A DNA stretch of 64,000 nt from Pseudomonadota bacterium (GCA_023457895.1 JAEXAY010000010.1:62001-126000), one strand, 5' to 3'. Positions 43,550 through 51,969 are shown, numbered from the stretch's first letter. Notes: generated from the sequence alone by a model not told the origin. Numbers and translations are program-made.

Positions 43550-44701
43550 TTAACTCGCGGCGAACTTCATCAGCTTGATCGCTTCCGAATTCACCACCGC
43601 GCCGCCGACGCGCTTGGTGGCATAGAAATGCACGAACGGCTTGTTGGTATAAGGATCGCGCAGGATCGCGGTTTCGCCCCGGTCCGCGATCACATAGCCG
43701 GCGGCGAAATTGCCGAACGCGATCGAGAGGCTGTCGGCGGCGATGGCGGGCATGTCCTCGGCCTCGACCACCGGATAGCCGAGCAGCGTCTGCGGCTGCG
43801 CTTCCGACATCGCCGGTTGCCACAGGAAGGCGCCGTCGGCGGTCTTGAACTTGCGCACCGCCGCAAGCGTCGCCGCGTTCATCACCCACACCGCGCCCTG
43901 CCGGTAGGGCGCGCGCAAGGCTTGCACGAGGTCGATCAGTTTGTCGCCCGGATTGCTTGCGGCAAAGCCGCCCGCCGCCCCGCTCGCAACATATTGCAGC
44001 GTGCCGAAGGCGCGGGCCGCATCGCCCGTGTTGGCCGTGGGCTGGGTGAGGAAGCCGCTGGGCTTGTTGACCCCGTTGCCCGCGATGAACGCCGCGCCTT
44101 CGGCCTTGGCGAACTCGGCGGCGATTTCGCCGGCGAGCCAGCTTTCGACATCGAACGCGGCATCGTCGAGCATCGCCTGGCTGGCTGCGGGATTGGCGTA
44201 AAGCTCGCCCATCGGCGGGGCGATCTCGTTGAACACCGGGGTTGCGGTGATGGGCCGCGCCGCCGTCTCGCCCGCCCAGCCCGAGGGCGTGCCGCCGGTG
44301 GTGACGAGCTTCCGGTACCCCGCAGAGCCCGTCTGCACCACATTCGCGATCGCGCGGATCGGCGAGGCGGCCTTCAATGCGCTGTCGATCACCGCATCGA
44401 TCTCGCGCGGCACCGCATAGCCCCCTTCCGCTCCGGTCGCGCCGGTGAAGCTCTTGAGCTCCACCCCGGTTTCGAGCCCGCGGCGCAGGTAGCGGTCGGT
44501 GAAGGCGGCGAGCGCAGGATCGCGGCCGGACGCGGCCTTGACGCCATCGACCGGCAGCGCCGGACGCGACGCCGCGCGCACCCGGCCCTTGAGCGCGGCG
44601 ACATCGCGCTTCAACGCCGCCACATCCGCCAGCGCATCAAACGACGCCGCAAGCGGATCGGCGGGGAGGGACTTGATTTGGTAGAATTGAGGTTGGGACA
44701 T
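43550..44701 (-). CDS. GTA major capsid protein, HK97 fold (gp5-like)
   Basis: A 383-residue HK97-type capsid protein from ATG 44701 with AAGGAG upstream. The N-terminal ~60 residues include a coiled-coil-like delta domain (DALADVAALKRDVAALKGRV) that would act as scaffold and be removed by the prohead protease. The shell domain follows (LKSFTGATGAEGGYAVPREI, IRAIANVVQTGSAGYRKLVT, GNGVNKPSGFL, LLGYPVVEAEDMP, AGYVIADRGETAILRDPYTN). Intact with no frame breaks. Confidence 0.93.
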   Translation of the reverse strand: MSQPQFYQIKSLPADPLAASFDALADVAALKRDVAALKGRVRAASRPALPVDGVKAASGRDPALAAFTDRYLRRGLETGVELKSFTGATGAEGGYAVPREIDAVIDSALKAASPIRAIANVVQTGSAGYRKLVTTGGTPSGWAGETAARPITATPVFNEIAPPMGELYANPAASQAMLDDAAFDVESWLAGEIAAEFAKAEGAAFIAGNGVNKPSGFLTQPTANTGDAARAFGTLQYVASGAAGGFAASNPGDKLIDLVQALRAPYRQGAVWVMNAATLAAVRKFKTADGAFLWQPAMSEAQPQTLLGYPVVEAEDMPAIAADSLSIAFGNFAAGYVIADRGETAILRDPYTNKPFVHFYATKRVGGAVVNSEAIKLMKFAAS

Positions 44702-44751
44702 GAACGACTCCTTGGGTTGAAATGGAAAAATTCCGAGGTTGCGGGTATACG

Positions 44752-45022
44752 GAGGGACGCCCTTCGACAGGCTCAGGGCTACGGGACAGGCTCAGGGCTA
44801 CGGGACGGGCTCTGGGCTCCGGGCTACGGTTTTAGATGCAGAGGCTTCGAGTTTTCGCCGTAGTCCTGAGCCTGTCGAAGGACGTCTCGAAGGCCCGCTC
44901 AACGCCGTCGGACGTGCTTCGACAAGCTCAGCACTACGGGAAAGTTGAATCCTCATTTCGGGATATCCGTGGTCCTGAGCCCCGAGCCTGTCGAAGGGCC
45001 GAAAGGTCGAAGGACGTCCCTC
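44752..45022. repeat. Array of cttcgacaggctcagg repeats, left of the GIY-YIG gene
   Basis: At least five copies in both orientations fill the 384-bp gap between the capsid and GIY-YIG starts, including a local tandem of about 19 bp (ggctcagggctacgggac-). Spacing is irregular. No ORF is credible in this interval and no promoter for the capsid gene stands out apart from its ribosome site. Confidence 0.9.
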
Positions 45023-45085
45023 AGCACAAAACGACCGGGTAGAATGGCACTTGGCGGCGGACGGCTCTCGGAATAAACTAGGCCC

Positions 45086-45391
45086 ATGACCTTCTGGGCC
45101 TATTTGCTGCGCTGTGCCGACGGCAGCTATTATGCCGGGCATAGCGATAATCTCGACCAGCGCATCGGCCAGCATCAGACCGGCCTGTTCACCGGCTACA
45201 CCTACAAGCGCAGGCCGGTCGAACTGGTCTGGTCGCAGGAATTTCCCAGCCGAAACGAGGCGAAAGAGGCTGAACGGCAAATCAAGGGCTGGTCGCGCGC
45301 CAAGAAGGAAGCGCTGATTGCGGGCGATTGGGACGAGGTTTCACGGCTCGCGAAGAGCAAGCGGAAGGATGACGATGAGCCTTCCGGCTGA
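45086..45391 (+). CDS. GIY-YIG family endonuclease domain protein (UPF0213-like)
   Basis: A 101-residue single GIY-YIG domain. The motif is degenerate in the usual way for this short group: WAYLLRCADGSYYAGHSDNL supplies the two Tyr and the Arg-region, RIGQHQTGLFTGYTYKRRP the following helix, and EFPSRNEAKEAERQIKGWSR the metal-binding Glu. Small members act as structure-specific or unknown nucleases. It is on the plus strand, interrupting the GTA capsid and protease genes, and is flanked on both sides by arrays of short palindromic repeats. Confidence 0.9.
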   Translation: MTFWAYLLRCADGSYYAGHSDNLDQRIGQHQTGLFTGYTYKRRPVELVWSQEFPSRNEAKEAERQIKGWSRAKKEALIAGDWDEVSRLAKSKRKDDDEPSG

Positions 45392-45415
45392 AAGGTTCGG
45401 TTATGGCGGAGAGAT

Positions 45416-45563
45416 GTCCTTCGACAAGCTCAGGACTTCGGATTTTCATAAACCACGGTAAAATTTCCCGTAGCCCTGAGCTTGTCGAAGGGCGTCTCGA
45501 AGGATCGCGCAAATCCGTGGGACGTGCTTCGACCCTTCGACAGGCTCAGGGCTCAGCACTAGG
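45416..45563. repeat. Array of cttcgacaggctcagg repeats, right of the GIY-YIG gene
   Basis: Four copies in alternating orientation (first gtccttcgacaagctcagga, then tagccctgagcttgtcgaag and two more) begin 25 bp after the GIY-YIG stop. With the left array they bracket that gene. Confidence 0.9.
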
Positions 45564-45617
45564 GTTACAATCACCACGGCAGAATTAGCCCTGGGCCCGC
45601 CGTTCCGCCACAAAAAC

Positions 45618-46274
45618 TCACCCCACCATATGCACCCTTGCTTTGGGTTGCATCGGGGTCGGGACCAGGCTTATCTCGACGAGGTCGAGCCGGGTCAGCG
45701 TGCGCCGTGCGCGGCCTGCCCCCGCTTCCATCGCGCGCACGCAATAGCCGAAGCTGAGGCCGGTGAGGCTGCCCGCGCGCAGCATCGCCGCCGCCCCGCG
45801 TGCTGCCGGGGTCCAGTCGTGGAGGCGGGCAATCACGCGCAGGCCGCGTTCATCCTCGGCAAGACATTCGATCTCGCCGATGCGCCGCAGCGGATTATGG
45901 CCATAGAGCAACGGCACGCGCCGCCCCGCGGCAAGGCTGTGCGCAAACGCGCCGGGCTTCACCACATCGCCGCCGCGGTCCACGGTATCGAACAGCGCGG
46001 CGTAACCGGCGAAGCGGGTCGCGGGGCGAACGCGGCTCCCCTTACCGTCATTGCCGCGAGAGCGGGAATCCATCTCCCGCACCCACGGTTCTAACCGCCC
46101 TGTCCGGAGATGGACTCCCGCCTGCGCGGGAGTGACGAAGGGTGGAAACGCTAGCGGCGCGCCCGAGATCGAAGCCCCCTTGTGCTCCTGCGCAGGCAGG
46201 AGCCCAGGGCGGTCAGCGCCATGCGGCTCCATGTTCATGCCTGCGCCGCGATAGCGGCATCGCACCCCGCTCAA
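45618..46274 (-). CDS. GTA prohead protease, HK97 family (gp4-like) with repeat-derived N-terminus
   Basis: A 218-residue ORF starting at TTG 46274, overlapping the stop of the upstream gene. The protease domain starts at about residue 86: RFAGYAALFDTVDRGGDVVK, YGHNPLRRIGEIECL with the catalytic His, and SLTGLSFGY with the Ser. The first ~85 residues contain two kinds of short genomic repeat read in frame (GLLPAQEHKG; VTPAQAGVHLR ... EMDSRSRGNDG) that no prohead protease normally has. The domain itself appears intact, so an active enzyme is possible. Confidence 0.85.
   Translation of the reverse strand: MSGVRCRYRGAGMNMEPHGADRPGLLPAQEHKGASISGAPLAFPPFVTPAQAGVHLRTGRLEPWVREMDSRSRGNDGKGSRVRPATRFAGYAALFDTVDRGGDVVKPGAFAHSLAAGRRVPLLYGHNPLRRIGEIECLAEDERGLRVIARLHDWTPAARGAAAMLRAGSLTGLSFGYCVRAMEAGAGRARRTLTRLDLVEISLVPTPMQPKARVHMVG
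46046..46207. repeat. Two repeat types inside the prohead protease gene
   Basis: 46046-46140 is an inverted pair of the widespread attgccgcgagagcgggaat / tgcgcgggagtgacgaagg type; 46185-46207 is one ctcctgcgcaggcaggagccc copy related to those in gp10 and gp14. All lie in the N-terminal coding part of the protease gene and keep the frame. Confidence 0.85.
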
Positions 46275-46600
46275 GGCAGCAAGTCCTTGAGATGCCCCGC
46301 CTCATGCCCGCCCGCGCCGAACTTCGCCGCGAGCCCGACCAGCGCGAGCGCCAGCACCAGCCGCAGCAGCCAGTGGATGACCGCCTTGACCGCGCCCGAC
46401 TTGGCATCGCGCCAGGCCCGCAGCAGTTCGCGCAGTTCGTCCATGTCGCGCCGCGCCTCCTCGTCCTCGAGCCCGAGCGTCTGCAACGCCCGCAGCGCCC
46501 CGCGATCGCTCGCCTCCTCGATCATCGCGCGGATCGACGCCATGTCGGCGCCATTCCCCTGCGCCTCCGCAACCAGACGCGGCAGCATTTCCTGTGGCAT
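46271..46600 (-). CDS. DUF6127-like small protein between portal and protease
   Basis: A 109-residue protein from ATG 46600 with AAGGAACC upstream. Helical N-terminal part (MLPRLVAEAQGNGADMASIR, EEASDRGALRALQTLGLEDE) is followed by an Arg-rich amphipathic helix and one membrane-like helix (VIHWLLRLVLALALVGLAAK). It occupies the gp3.5 position of GTA clusters and I believe it matches DUF6127, which recurs there in sphingomonads. Coupled to the protease by a short overlap; role unknown. Confidence 0.7.
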   Translation of the reverse strand: MPQEMLPRLVAEAQGNGADMASIRAMIEEASDRGALRALQTLGLEDEEARRDMDELRELLRAWRDAKSGAVKAVIHWLLRLVLALALVGLAAKFGAGGHEAGHLKDLLP

Positions 46601-46664
46601 GATGGGTTCCTTTGACTTGAGGTTTGGAGGCCGCCAATGCGGCGACGAGACGTGGCCCAAGGTC

Positions 46665-46689
46665 CACCCTCCCTTTTAGGGAGGGTGGA
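46665..46689. repeat. Half copy of the paired hairpin repeat
   Basis: Only the constant hairpin remains (ccaccctcccttttagggagggtgg), directly after the portal stop codon. A solo constant hairpin shows that this part can be lost or kept independently of the variable stem. Confidence 0.9.
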
Positions 46690-46697
46690 GCGCTTGG

Positions 46698-47882
46698 CTA
46701 AACAATCCCCAGCATCGCCCGCTTTTCCTCGGGCGTGAGGAAATCCGCCGCGCCGACCTGCGCCCACAGCCGTTCGCGGTCCTCGGCGAGCGCGGGGATG
46801 CGGTCGAGGCTGACGGACATCTTCAGCGGTTCGGCGCCCTCGAACCATCCTGCCAGACCATGTGCCAATCCGGTCAACAGCCGGTTGGCGAGCGGCACGA
46901 TGCGGTTGCGCCACAGCGCGCGGTTGGCCTCGCGGTAATTGGCATAAGTCGCATCGCCGGGCAGGCCGAGCAACATCGGCGGCACGCCGAACGCCATCGC
47001 GATCTCGCGCGCGGCGGCATCCTTCAACGCCACGAAATCCATGTCGGCGGGCGTCAGGCTCATCGACTGCCACTTGAGATTGCCGTCGAGCAGGAGCGGC
47101 CGTCCGGCGTTGATGGCGCCCGCATAATTGGTGGAAAGCTCGCCTTTCAGCCGCTCGAACTGATCTGCGGTGAGCATCCCGTTGGCGCCGCCATCATGGA
47201 TCAGCGCGCCCGAAGGCCGCGCCGCATTGTCGAGCAGCGCGCGGTTCCAGCGTGCCGAAGCGTTGTGGATCGCCATCGCGCCCGCCGCCGCGTTGAGGCA
47301 GCCAAGGCCATAATGATCATCTGCCGGATGCAGCGCCTTGATGTGGATGATGGTCGGAAGGCCCGCCGCATCATGCGGGACCAGGCGGCTCACCGACGAA
47401 CCGGAACGGTAGAGATAGGCGGCGGGCCAGCCATCAGGGCCAGCCTCGACCGTGACCCGTTCGGGGCGCAGCGCATAAAGTTCGGCGATCCCGCCCGCGC
47501 CGTCCTCGACCAGCTGCACATAGGCATTGCCATGAAGCAGCAGATGCCCCGCGAGCGTTTCCATCAGATTCTGCCCGGCCGAGGGCGCCGCGATGAGTGC
47601 CGAAACGCGCGGGTCGCTCGCCTCGATCGCGACCTCGCCCACGGCATCGGTGACCATACGCAGCGCCGCCTGCGCCACCGCGTTGCGGGTGAACAGCGTG
47701 CGGATCTGCGCTTCATAGGACAGCGGCACGTCCTCGTCCGCACCTGAGTAAGCGAAGGGCACAGCCGAAGCGACACGCCCCTGCACCGGCCGCCGCATAT
47801 TCGCTCCCGCCTTGGTCCCGGCAAGCCCGGCCAACCCGGTGGCGGCCCACAGACGGGCGAAATCAATTCCGAACATCGGCAT
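46698..47882 (-). CDS. GTA portal protein, HK97 family (gp3-like)
   Basis: A 394-residue portal protein from ATG 47882 with AGGAG eight bases upstream (the frame is open to 48041 through a low-complexity region). Diagnostic phrases: YEAQIRTLFTRNAVAQAALR, NLMETLAGHLLLHGNAYVQL, HIKALHPADDHYGLGCLNAA, REIAMAFGVPPMLLGLPGDA and ANYREANRALWRNRIVPLAN. It forms the dodecameric channel for DNA entry. Normal length, no visible defects. Confidence 0.93.
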   Translation of the reverse strand: MPMFGIDFARLWAATGLAGLAGTKAGANMRRPVQGRVASAVPFAYSGADEDVPLSYEAQIRTLFTRNAVAQAALRMVTDAVGEVAIEASDPRVSALIAAPSAGQNLMETLAGHLLLHGNAYVQLVEDGAGGIAELYALRPERVTVEAGPDGWPAAYLYRSGSSVSRLVPHDAAGLPTIIHIKALHPADDHYGLGCLNAAAGAMAIHNASARWNRALLDNAARPSGALIHDGGANGMLTADQFERLKGELSTNYAGAINAGRPLLLDGNLKWQSMSLTPADMDFVALKDAAAREIAMAFGVPPMLLGLPGDATYANYREANRALWRNRIVPLANRLLTGLAHGLAGWFEGAEPLKMSVSLDRIPALAEDRERLWAQVGAADFLTPEEKRAMLGIV

Positions 47883-48063
47883 GGGCAAAACTCCTGTCTG
47901 GATGGCGTGAGCGGACGGCGGGATGGGCCGCGGCGCTGATGAACAGCGCGGGCGGGATGGCGGGAGACGGGATGGTGGGGGCTGGATGGCCGGGGGCTTG
48001 GAGGACGAACGGAAAAAATCAGGCGAAAACGCGACAAACATGAAACGTCAAACGCAACGCCCT

Positions 48064-48194
48064 CCACCCTCCCTTTTAGGGAGGGTCAAAAGGCGGCACG
48101 CCTTTTGGGGTGGGTATGCAAGGTTACCCAAGCAGCGCTTTACCCACCCCGAAGCCGCTGACGCGCCTTCGACCCTCCCTGGCAAGGGAGGGTG
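48064..48194. repeat. Paired hairpin repeat, copy E5
   Basis: Left variable stem AAAAGGCG-GCA-CGCCTTTT (as E4), right variable stem GAAG...CTTC with inner CGC/GCG. It lies in the 533-bp interval between the portal start and the DUF1801 start, whose remainder holds the 82-bp element at 48255 and a GC-poorer stretch. Confidence 0.95.
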
Positions 48195-48254
48195 AAGAAA
48201 AGGTCAGGCCTTGAAAGCGGGCACCGATGGCATCTCTGCCGCCCCGCAATGGGG

Positions 48255-48336
48255 CGAATCACAATTCTTCACTGTTGCTGCTATGTGCCATATCAGCGTT
48301 ACGCTGTCAAGTTCTTTTTACCTATATGGTTATTCA
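48255..48336. repeat. 82-bp dispersed element, copy A
   Basis: Aligns without gaps to 56256-56337 with 65 of 82 identical bases by my count. The ends (cgaatcacaatt; tatggttattca) and the middle (gtgccata, cagcgttacgctg) are the best conserved. This copy contains the perfect inverted repeat CAGCGT-T-ACGCTG and, on the minus strand, TTGACA overlapping it. It is 80 bp upstream of the DUF1801 start. Confidence 0.8.
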
Positions 48337-48415
48337 TCGCTGGCGACCCCGCGGACACCGGACCCTTGCCGCAACCGTCCGTCAATGGCACATTGCCGTT
48401 CAAAGGAGTCGCCGC

Positions 48416-48844
48416 ATGACCAAGTCCCCCAAACCGGACCGCCCCAGGCTTCTCTCCGGCGGCAACCCGCAAATCCCCAAGGGCGAGGGCGATGCGCCGG
48501 TGCAGGCCTATATCGCCGCGATCGAAGGCTGGCAGCAGCCGCTGGTGCGCGAGATCGACGCGATCATCACCCGGACCGTCCCCGGTGTGCGTAAGGCGGT
48601 CAAGTGGAACTCGCCCTTCTATGGTCCGCCCGGCGAGGCCCCCGGCTGGTTCCTCAACCTCCATCTGTTCAAACGCTATATCAAGATCGCCTTCCTGCGC
48701 GGCGCCGAACTCGACCCGCCGCCGCCCGAGCCCTCAAAAAGCCCGGAGGTGCGCTACCTCCATGTCGGAGAGGATGATTTCGACGCTGCCCAGTTCACCA
48801 AATGGGTAAAACAGGCCGCCAAACGCCCGCCCGTGAAGATGTAA
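48416..48844 (+). CDS. DUF1801 domain protein
   Basis: A 142-residue protein from ATG 48416 with AAAGGAG upstream. The DUF1801 (YdhG-like, iron-chaperone/frataxin-like fold) pattern is clear: VQAYIAAIEGWQQPLVREID, VRKAVKWNSPFYG and YIKIAFLRGAELDPPP, FTKWVKQAAKRPP at the end. Biochemical function in bacteria is not established. It is encoded on the plus strand opposite to the GTA genes and is bracketed by repeat copies E5 and E6. Confidence 0.88.
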   Translation: MTKSPKPDRPRLLSGGNPQIPKGEGDAPVQAYIAAIEGWQQPLVREIDAIITRTVPGVRKAVKWNSPFYGPPGEAPGWFLNLHLFKRYIKIAFLRGAELDPPPPEPSKSPEVRYLHVGEDDFDAAQFTKWVKQAAKRPPVKM

Positions 48845-48870
48845 TCTCCCTGGGGCGTGACAACCGCACC

Positions 48871-49000
48871 CCACCCTCCCTTCCAGGGAGGATCGAAAAA
48901 TTGGCAAATTTTTCGGGGTGGGTAAAACGCTGCCGGACAAACCAACACACCACCCCAATAGGCGTTACCGCCTTTTGACCCTCCCTGGAAGGGAGGGTGG
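48871..49000. repeat. Paired hairpin repeat, copy E6
   Basis: Left variable stem GAAAAATT-GGCA-AATTTTTC, right variable stem AGGCG-TTAC-CGCCT with an A/T-rich extension. Begins 26 bp after the DUF1801 stop. Confidence 0.95.
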
Positions 49001-49123
49001 GAGGCAGACTATTCAACTAAAATTGTCTGCGGCCTCTCACACGCCCCTCGCGCCCGTCCTCACCCCCTTGCCATCGCGCCGCGCCGGGCGCATGCTTGTA
49101 ACATCATAGTGAGGGGAGCAGAT

Positions 49124-49561
49124 ATGACGCAGTTTCAGACCAACCCGCCGCCGTCCTTCCGCATCGTCGCGATCATGGCGGTGGTGTGGATGGCGTTCGG
49201 CTGCATGAGCTATCTCATGCATGTGCGCATGGGACCCGAGGCGGTGGCGACGCTGCCGCAAGGGCAGCAGCAGTTCATGGCGATGATGCCCGGCTGGCTC
49301 TATGCGCTGTTCGCGGTCGCGACGTGGAGCGGGCTGATCGGCGCGGTGCTGATGCTGCTGCGGAAGCGTCTCGCGGTGCCGTTCCTGCTCGTCTCGTGGA
49401 TCGCCGCCGCGGCGCAGATGGTGGGGAGCTATATGGTGCTCCCGGGCCTCGAGCTCCTCGGCGGCCCGCGCGCGCTGATCATGCCGGTGATCATCGTCGC
49501 GCTCGGCATCATCTTCTGGCGCTATGCCATGCGCGGCGCTGCGAAAGGGTGGCTGGTCTGA
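49124..49561 (+). CDS. Four-helix membrane protein of unknown function
   Basis: A 145-residue protein from ATG 49124 with GGGGAG upstream (GTG at 49109 is less likely). Four hydrophobic helices: IVAIMAVVWMAFGCMSYLMH, GWLYALFAVATWSGLIGAVL, VPFLLVSWIAAAAQMVGSYM and LIMPVIIVALGIIFWRYAMR. The pattern is that of small sphingomonad inner-membrane proteins whose function is not known. Plus strand, convergent with the terminase gene, whose stop is 34 bp away. Confidence 0.75.
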   Translation: MTQFQTNPPPSFRIVAIMAVVWMAFGCMSYLMHVRMGPEAVATLPQGQQQFMAMMPGWLYALFAVATWSGLIGAVLMLLRKRLAVPFLLVSWIAAAAQMVGSYMVLPGLELLGGPRALIMPVIIVALGIIFWRYAMRGAAKGWLV

Positions 49562-49595
49562 CCGGTCTCCTGCCTTCGCCCCCTGCCAGGATGGA

Positions 49596-50995
49596 TCAGC
49601 ACCACCCCAGCACCCTCGGTCCTGCGGCGGCGTCGCGGCCGAGCAGCGCGGTGAGCGCATAGACGAGCGCGTCGGCGCGGTCGGGGGAGCGGCCGGGGCC
49701 GTGGTAGCCGCCGTCCGCGGCGAGGCCGCAGAGCTGGTCCTCGAGCGCGGGGAAGGGTTCGGCGTGGGCGATGCGGCCCTGTTCATACCAAACCGCGACC
49801 GGTTCGGCGCGCGCCGCCTTGCCGCGCCGCGCATGGACAAGGCGCAGCGGCAGCGAGGCATCGGCGGCGTGGAGCACCGCTCCACCATTTCACCACCCTG
49901 GTTCGCTTCGGCGACGATGAGGTCCGCGCGCCATTCGGCCGCAGCGCGCGCCACCGCCCGCGCCCAGCCGTCCGGACCCGCGCCCTCGATCGTGGCGTCG
50001 GCGAGGATCACCGCGCCGGGCATCCCGGTCTCCAGCCGGACGAGCCCGGCCACGATGATCCCGCACGCGTCGCCGCCGCGGCTCGCCGACGGATCGACCC
50101 CGACGACGATGCGGCTGGCGGGCGTGCCCGGCTGATAACGGCGGCGCGCGGCCTCCAGGCTGGTGCGGGTCCACAGCGCGCCGGGCGCGCCATCGAGCAG
50201 CTCGCCATCAAGCTCCTGCCGGCCCTTCCAGCTCCCCGCATATTCGCCCGCGACCGCCGCGCGAAAGGCGGGCGGCAATGCGCTGCGATTGTCGTTCATC
50301 CGCCCGCGCGAGATGAAAATCTCCGCCCGGGCATCGGCGCGCTTAACCAGATCGGTAACAAGCTCGCAATGTCTGGGTGTGGTGGTCGCAAGCACGCGCG
50401 GGCGCTGGCCGAGCCGCAGCCCCATGCGCAGGTTCATCCACACATCGAGCCCGTTATCCCATTTGGCGATCTCGTCGCACCAGGCGAAATGATGCTGCGG
50501 CCCGCGCAGGCCATTGGCCTCGGCCGCGCCATAGATGAAGGCGCGCGCGCCATTGGGCCAGGTGAGCTGGCGGAGCGAGGGCTCCCAGCGCGGCCGCCCG
50601 GGATCGGCGCGGCCTTCGCTGTCGGGCGGATAGAGCGAGAGGATGCCGCTTTCGCCCTCGACCATGATCGTCCGCGCCTCGTGCAGGCTGGCGGCGACGA
50701 GCGCGATCCTCAGATGCGATTTCGGCCCGCGGTGCAGCGGATCGCCGACGCGTTCGACGACCCATTCGGCGCCCGCGCGCGTCTTGCCGAACCCGCGCCC
50801 GGCGAGCATCACCCACACGTCCCATTTGGACCGCCGGGGCCGCTGCGCCGCCCGCGCGGTCAGCGGCCAGCACTGGCCGGTGCGCGCAGCGACCGCGTCC
50901 CCCATCAACAGCGCATAGTCCGCCAGATGGACGACCCCCTTGTCGGCCTGGCTATCGAGAAAGGACGGGCGCGGGTCATGGTCGAGCAGCGGCAT
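49596..50995 (-). pseudogene. GTA large terminase (gp2-like), reading frame broken near 49877
   Basis: From ATG 50995 the frame encodes a normal terminase start: ATPase with Walker A-like AGRGFGKTRAG (~65-75), FAWCDEIAKW as Walker B, VLATTTPRHCELV motif III, and a nuclease Asp in VVGVDPSASRGGDACG. After ANQGGEMVE the frame fails; the expected C-terminus (KAARAEPVAVWYEQGRIAHA, EDQLCGLAADGGYHGPGRSP, DRADALVYALTALL) continues in the -1 frame from 49877 to 49596. One base is missing in GAGCGGTGCTC. It could be a true mutation, a sequencing error or frameshifting. Confidence 0.88.
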
Positions 50996-51083
50996 GGGGG
51001 AAGCTTTCGGGTTGAGGGAGGATGTCGGGGGCAGGCGGCTGGCCCGGAGCGGGGGCGGCACGAGCATGCGATCGGTTCGCACC

Positions 51084-51296
51084 CCACCCTCCCTCGCCAG
51101 GGAGGGTCGAAGGCGCGAAGCGGCTTCGGGGTGGGTAAAACGGTAACGGTGCGCGCAACATACCTACTTCAAAAGCAAGGGGTGAAAGCATCGCGTTGCG
51201 CCTTTGGGCGAGGATATGCGGCGCTGATCCGGACAGGCTTTACCCACCCCGAAAATCGCTGCACGATTTTCGACCCTCCCTGGCAAGGGAGGGTGG
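51084..51296. repeat. Paired hairpin repeat, copy E7 (widely separated halves)
   Basis: The left half ends at 51137 and the right half starts at 51241, so the spacer is about 100 bp instead of 20-40. Right variable stem GAAAATCG-CTGCA-CGATTTTC. It fills the 312-bp gap between the terminase start and the DUF559 stop; nothing else is seen there. Confidence 0.93.
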
Positions 51297-51307
51297 AGGG
51301 TTGTGTT

Positions 51308-51697
51308 CTATTCTTTGTCCGGCTTGCGGCGTTCGTGGCGGAAAGGCTTTACGCCGGTCTTGCGCGCGACTTCCGCCAGCACGACCTCGGCAGCGATGGC
51401 GGGATCGGCCAGCACCTCGTTGTTCCATAGCCGCAATATGGTCCAGCCCTGCTGCTCGAGCAGGGCGGTGCGGGTTGCATCATATGCAGCCGTTACGGCA
51501 TGCTGCCCGCCATCCAGTTCGACGGCAAGGCGCGCCTCGCGGCAGGCAATATCGATGATGAAGCGACCCGCAGGCAATTGCCGGGTGAAGCGCGGCCGGT
51601 AAGGCGCGAGGATGCACCACAATAGGCGCTCGGCCGGTGTCGCTTCCCGCCGTAGCGCCCGCGCGCGCTGTGTCGCCTGATCCGCAATGCGCCGCAT
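51308..51697 (-). CDS. DUF559 (Vsr/PD-(D/E)XK-like) endonuclease domain protein
   Basis: A 129-residue protein with the DUF559 nuclease core: ARALRREATPAERLLWCILA, RFTRQLPAGRFIIDIACREA, then LAVELDGGQH and WTILRLWNNEVL. The I-D and V-E-L-D-G acidic pair matches the Vsr-like active site. Solitary DUF559 proteins are widespread and their role is unclear (repair or mobile DNA). It is tightly framed by two paired hairpin repeats, E7 (12 bp after its stop) and E8 (39 bp before its start). Confidence 0.9.
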   Translation of the reverse strand: MRRIADQATQRARALRREATPAERLLWCILAPYRPRFTRQLPAGRFIIDIACREARLAVELDGGQHAVTAAYDATRTALLEQQGWTILRLWNNEVLADPAIAAEVVLAEVARKTGVKPFRHERRKPDKE

Positions 51698-51736
51698 GGA
51701 GCAAGGCTACTCTGCACAGGTTTACAGCACAACCCT

Positions 51737-51864
51737 CCACCCTCCCTTGCCAGGGAGGGTCGAAGGCGCGCAGCGGCTTCGGGGTGGGTAAAACGCTGGA
51801 GAGGCCGAAATACCCACCCCAAAAAAGCTGATGCTTTTTTGACCCTCCCTAGAAGGGAGGGTGG
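51737..51864. repeat. Paired hairpin repeat, copy E8
   Basis: Right variable stem AAAAAAGC-TGAT-GCTTTTTT; left variable stem GAAG-g-CGC/GCG-g-CTTC. Lies between the DUF559 start and the OmpA-like stop (272-bp gap with no other gene). Confidence 0.95.
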
Positions 51865-51969
51865 AAGGTGTGCGCCACAAACAGATAGATTGTGGAAACG
51901 CATGGCTCAAACCAGACCGTTAGAAGGCGCACGGCCGCCCGCAATGGACGGCCCTGCCGCCTCACCCGG

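Noticed and set aside
44752..45563. Possible CRISPR array from repeated ~16-bp motifs
   Set aside because: Copies alternate in orientation, spacing is irregular and they flank a gene; no cas genes are present.
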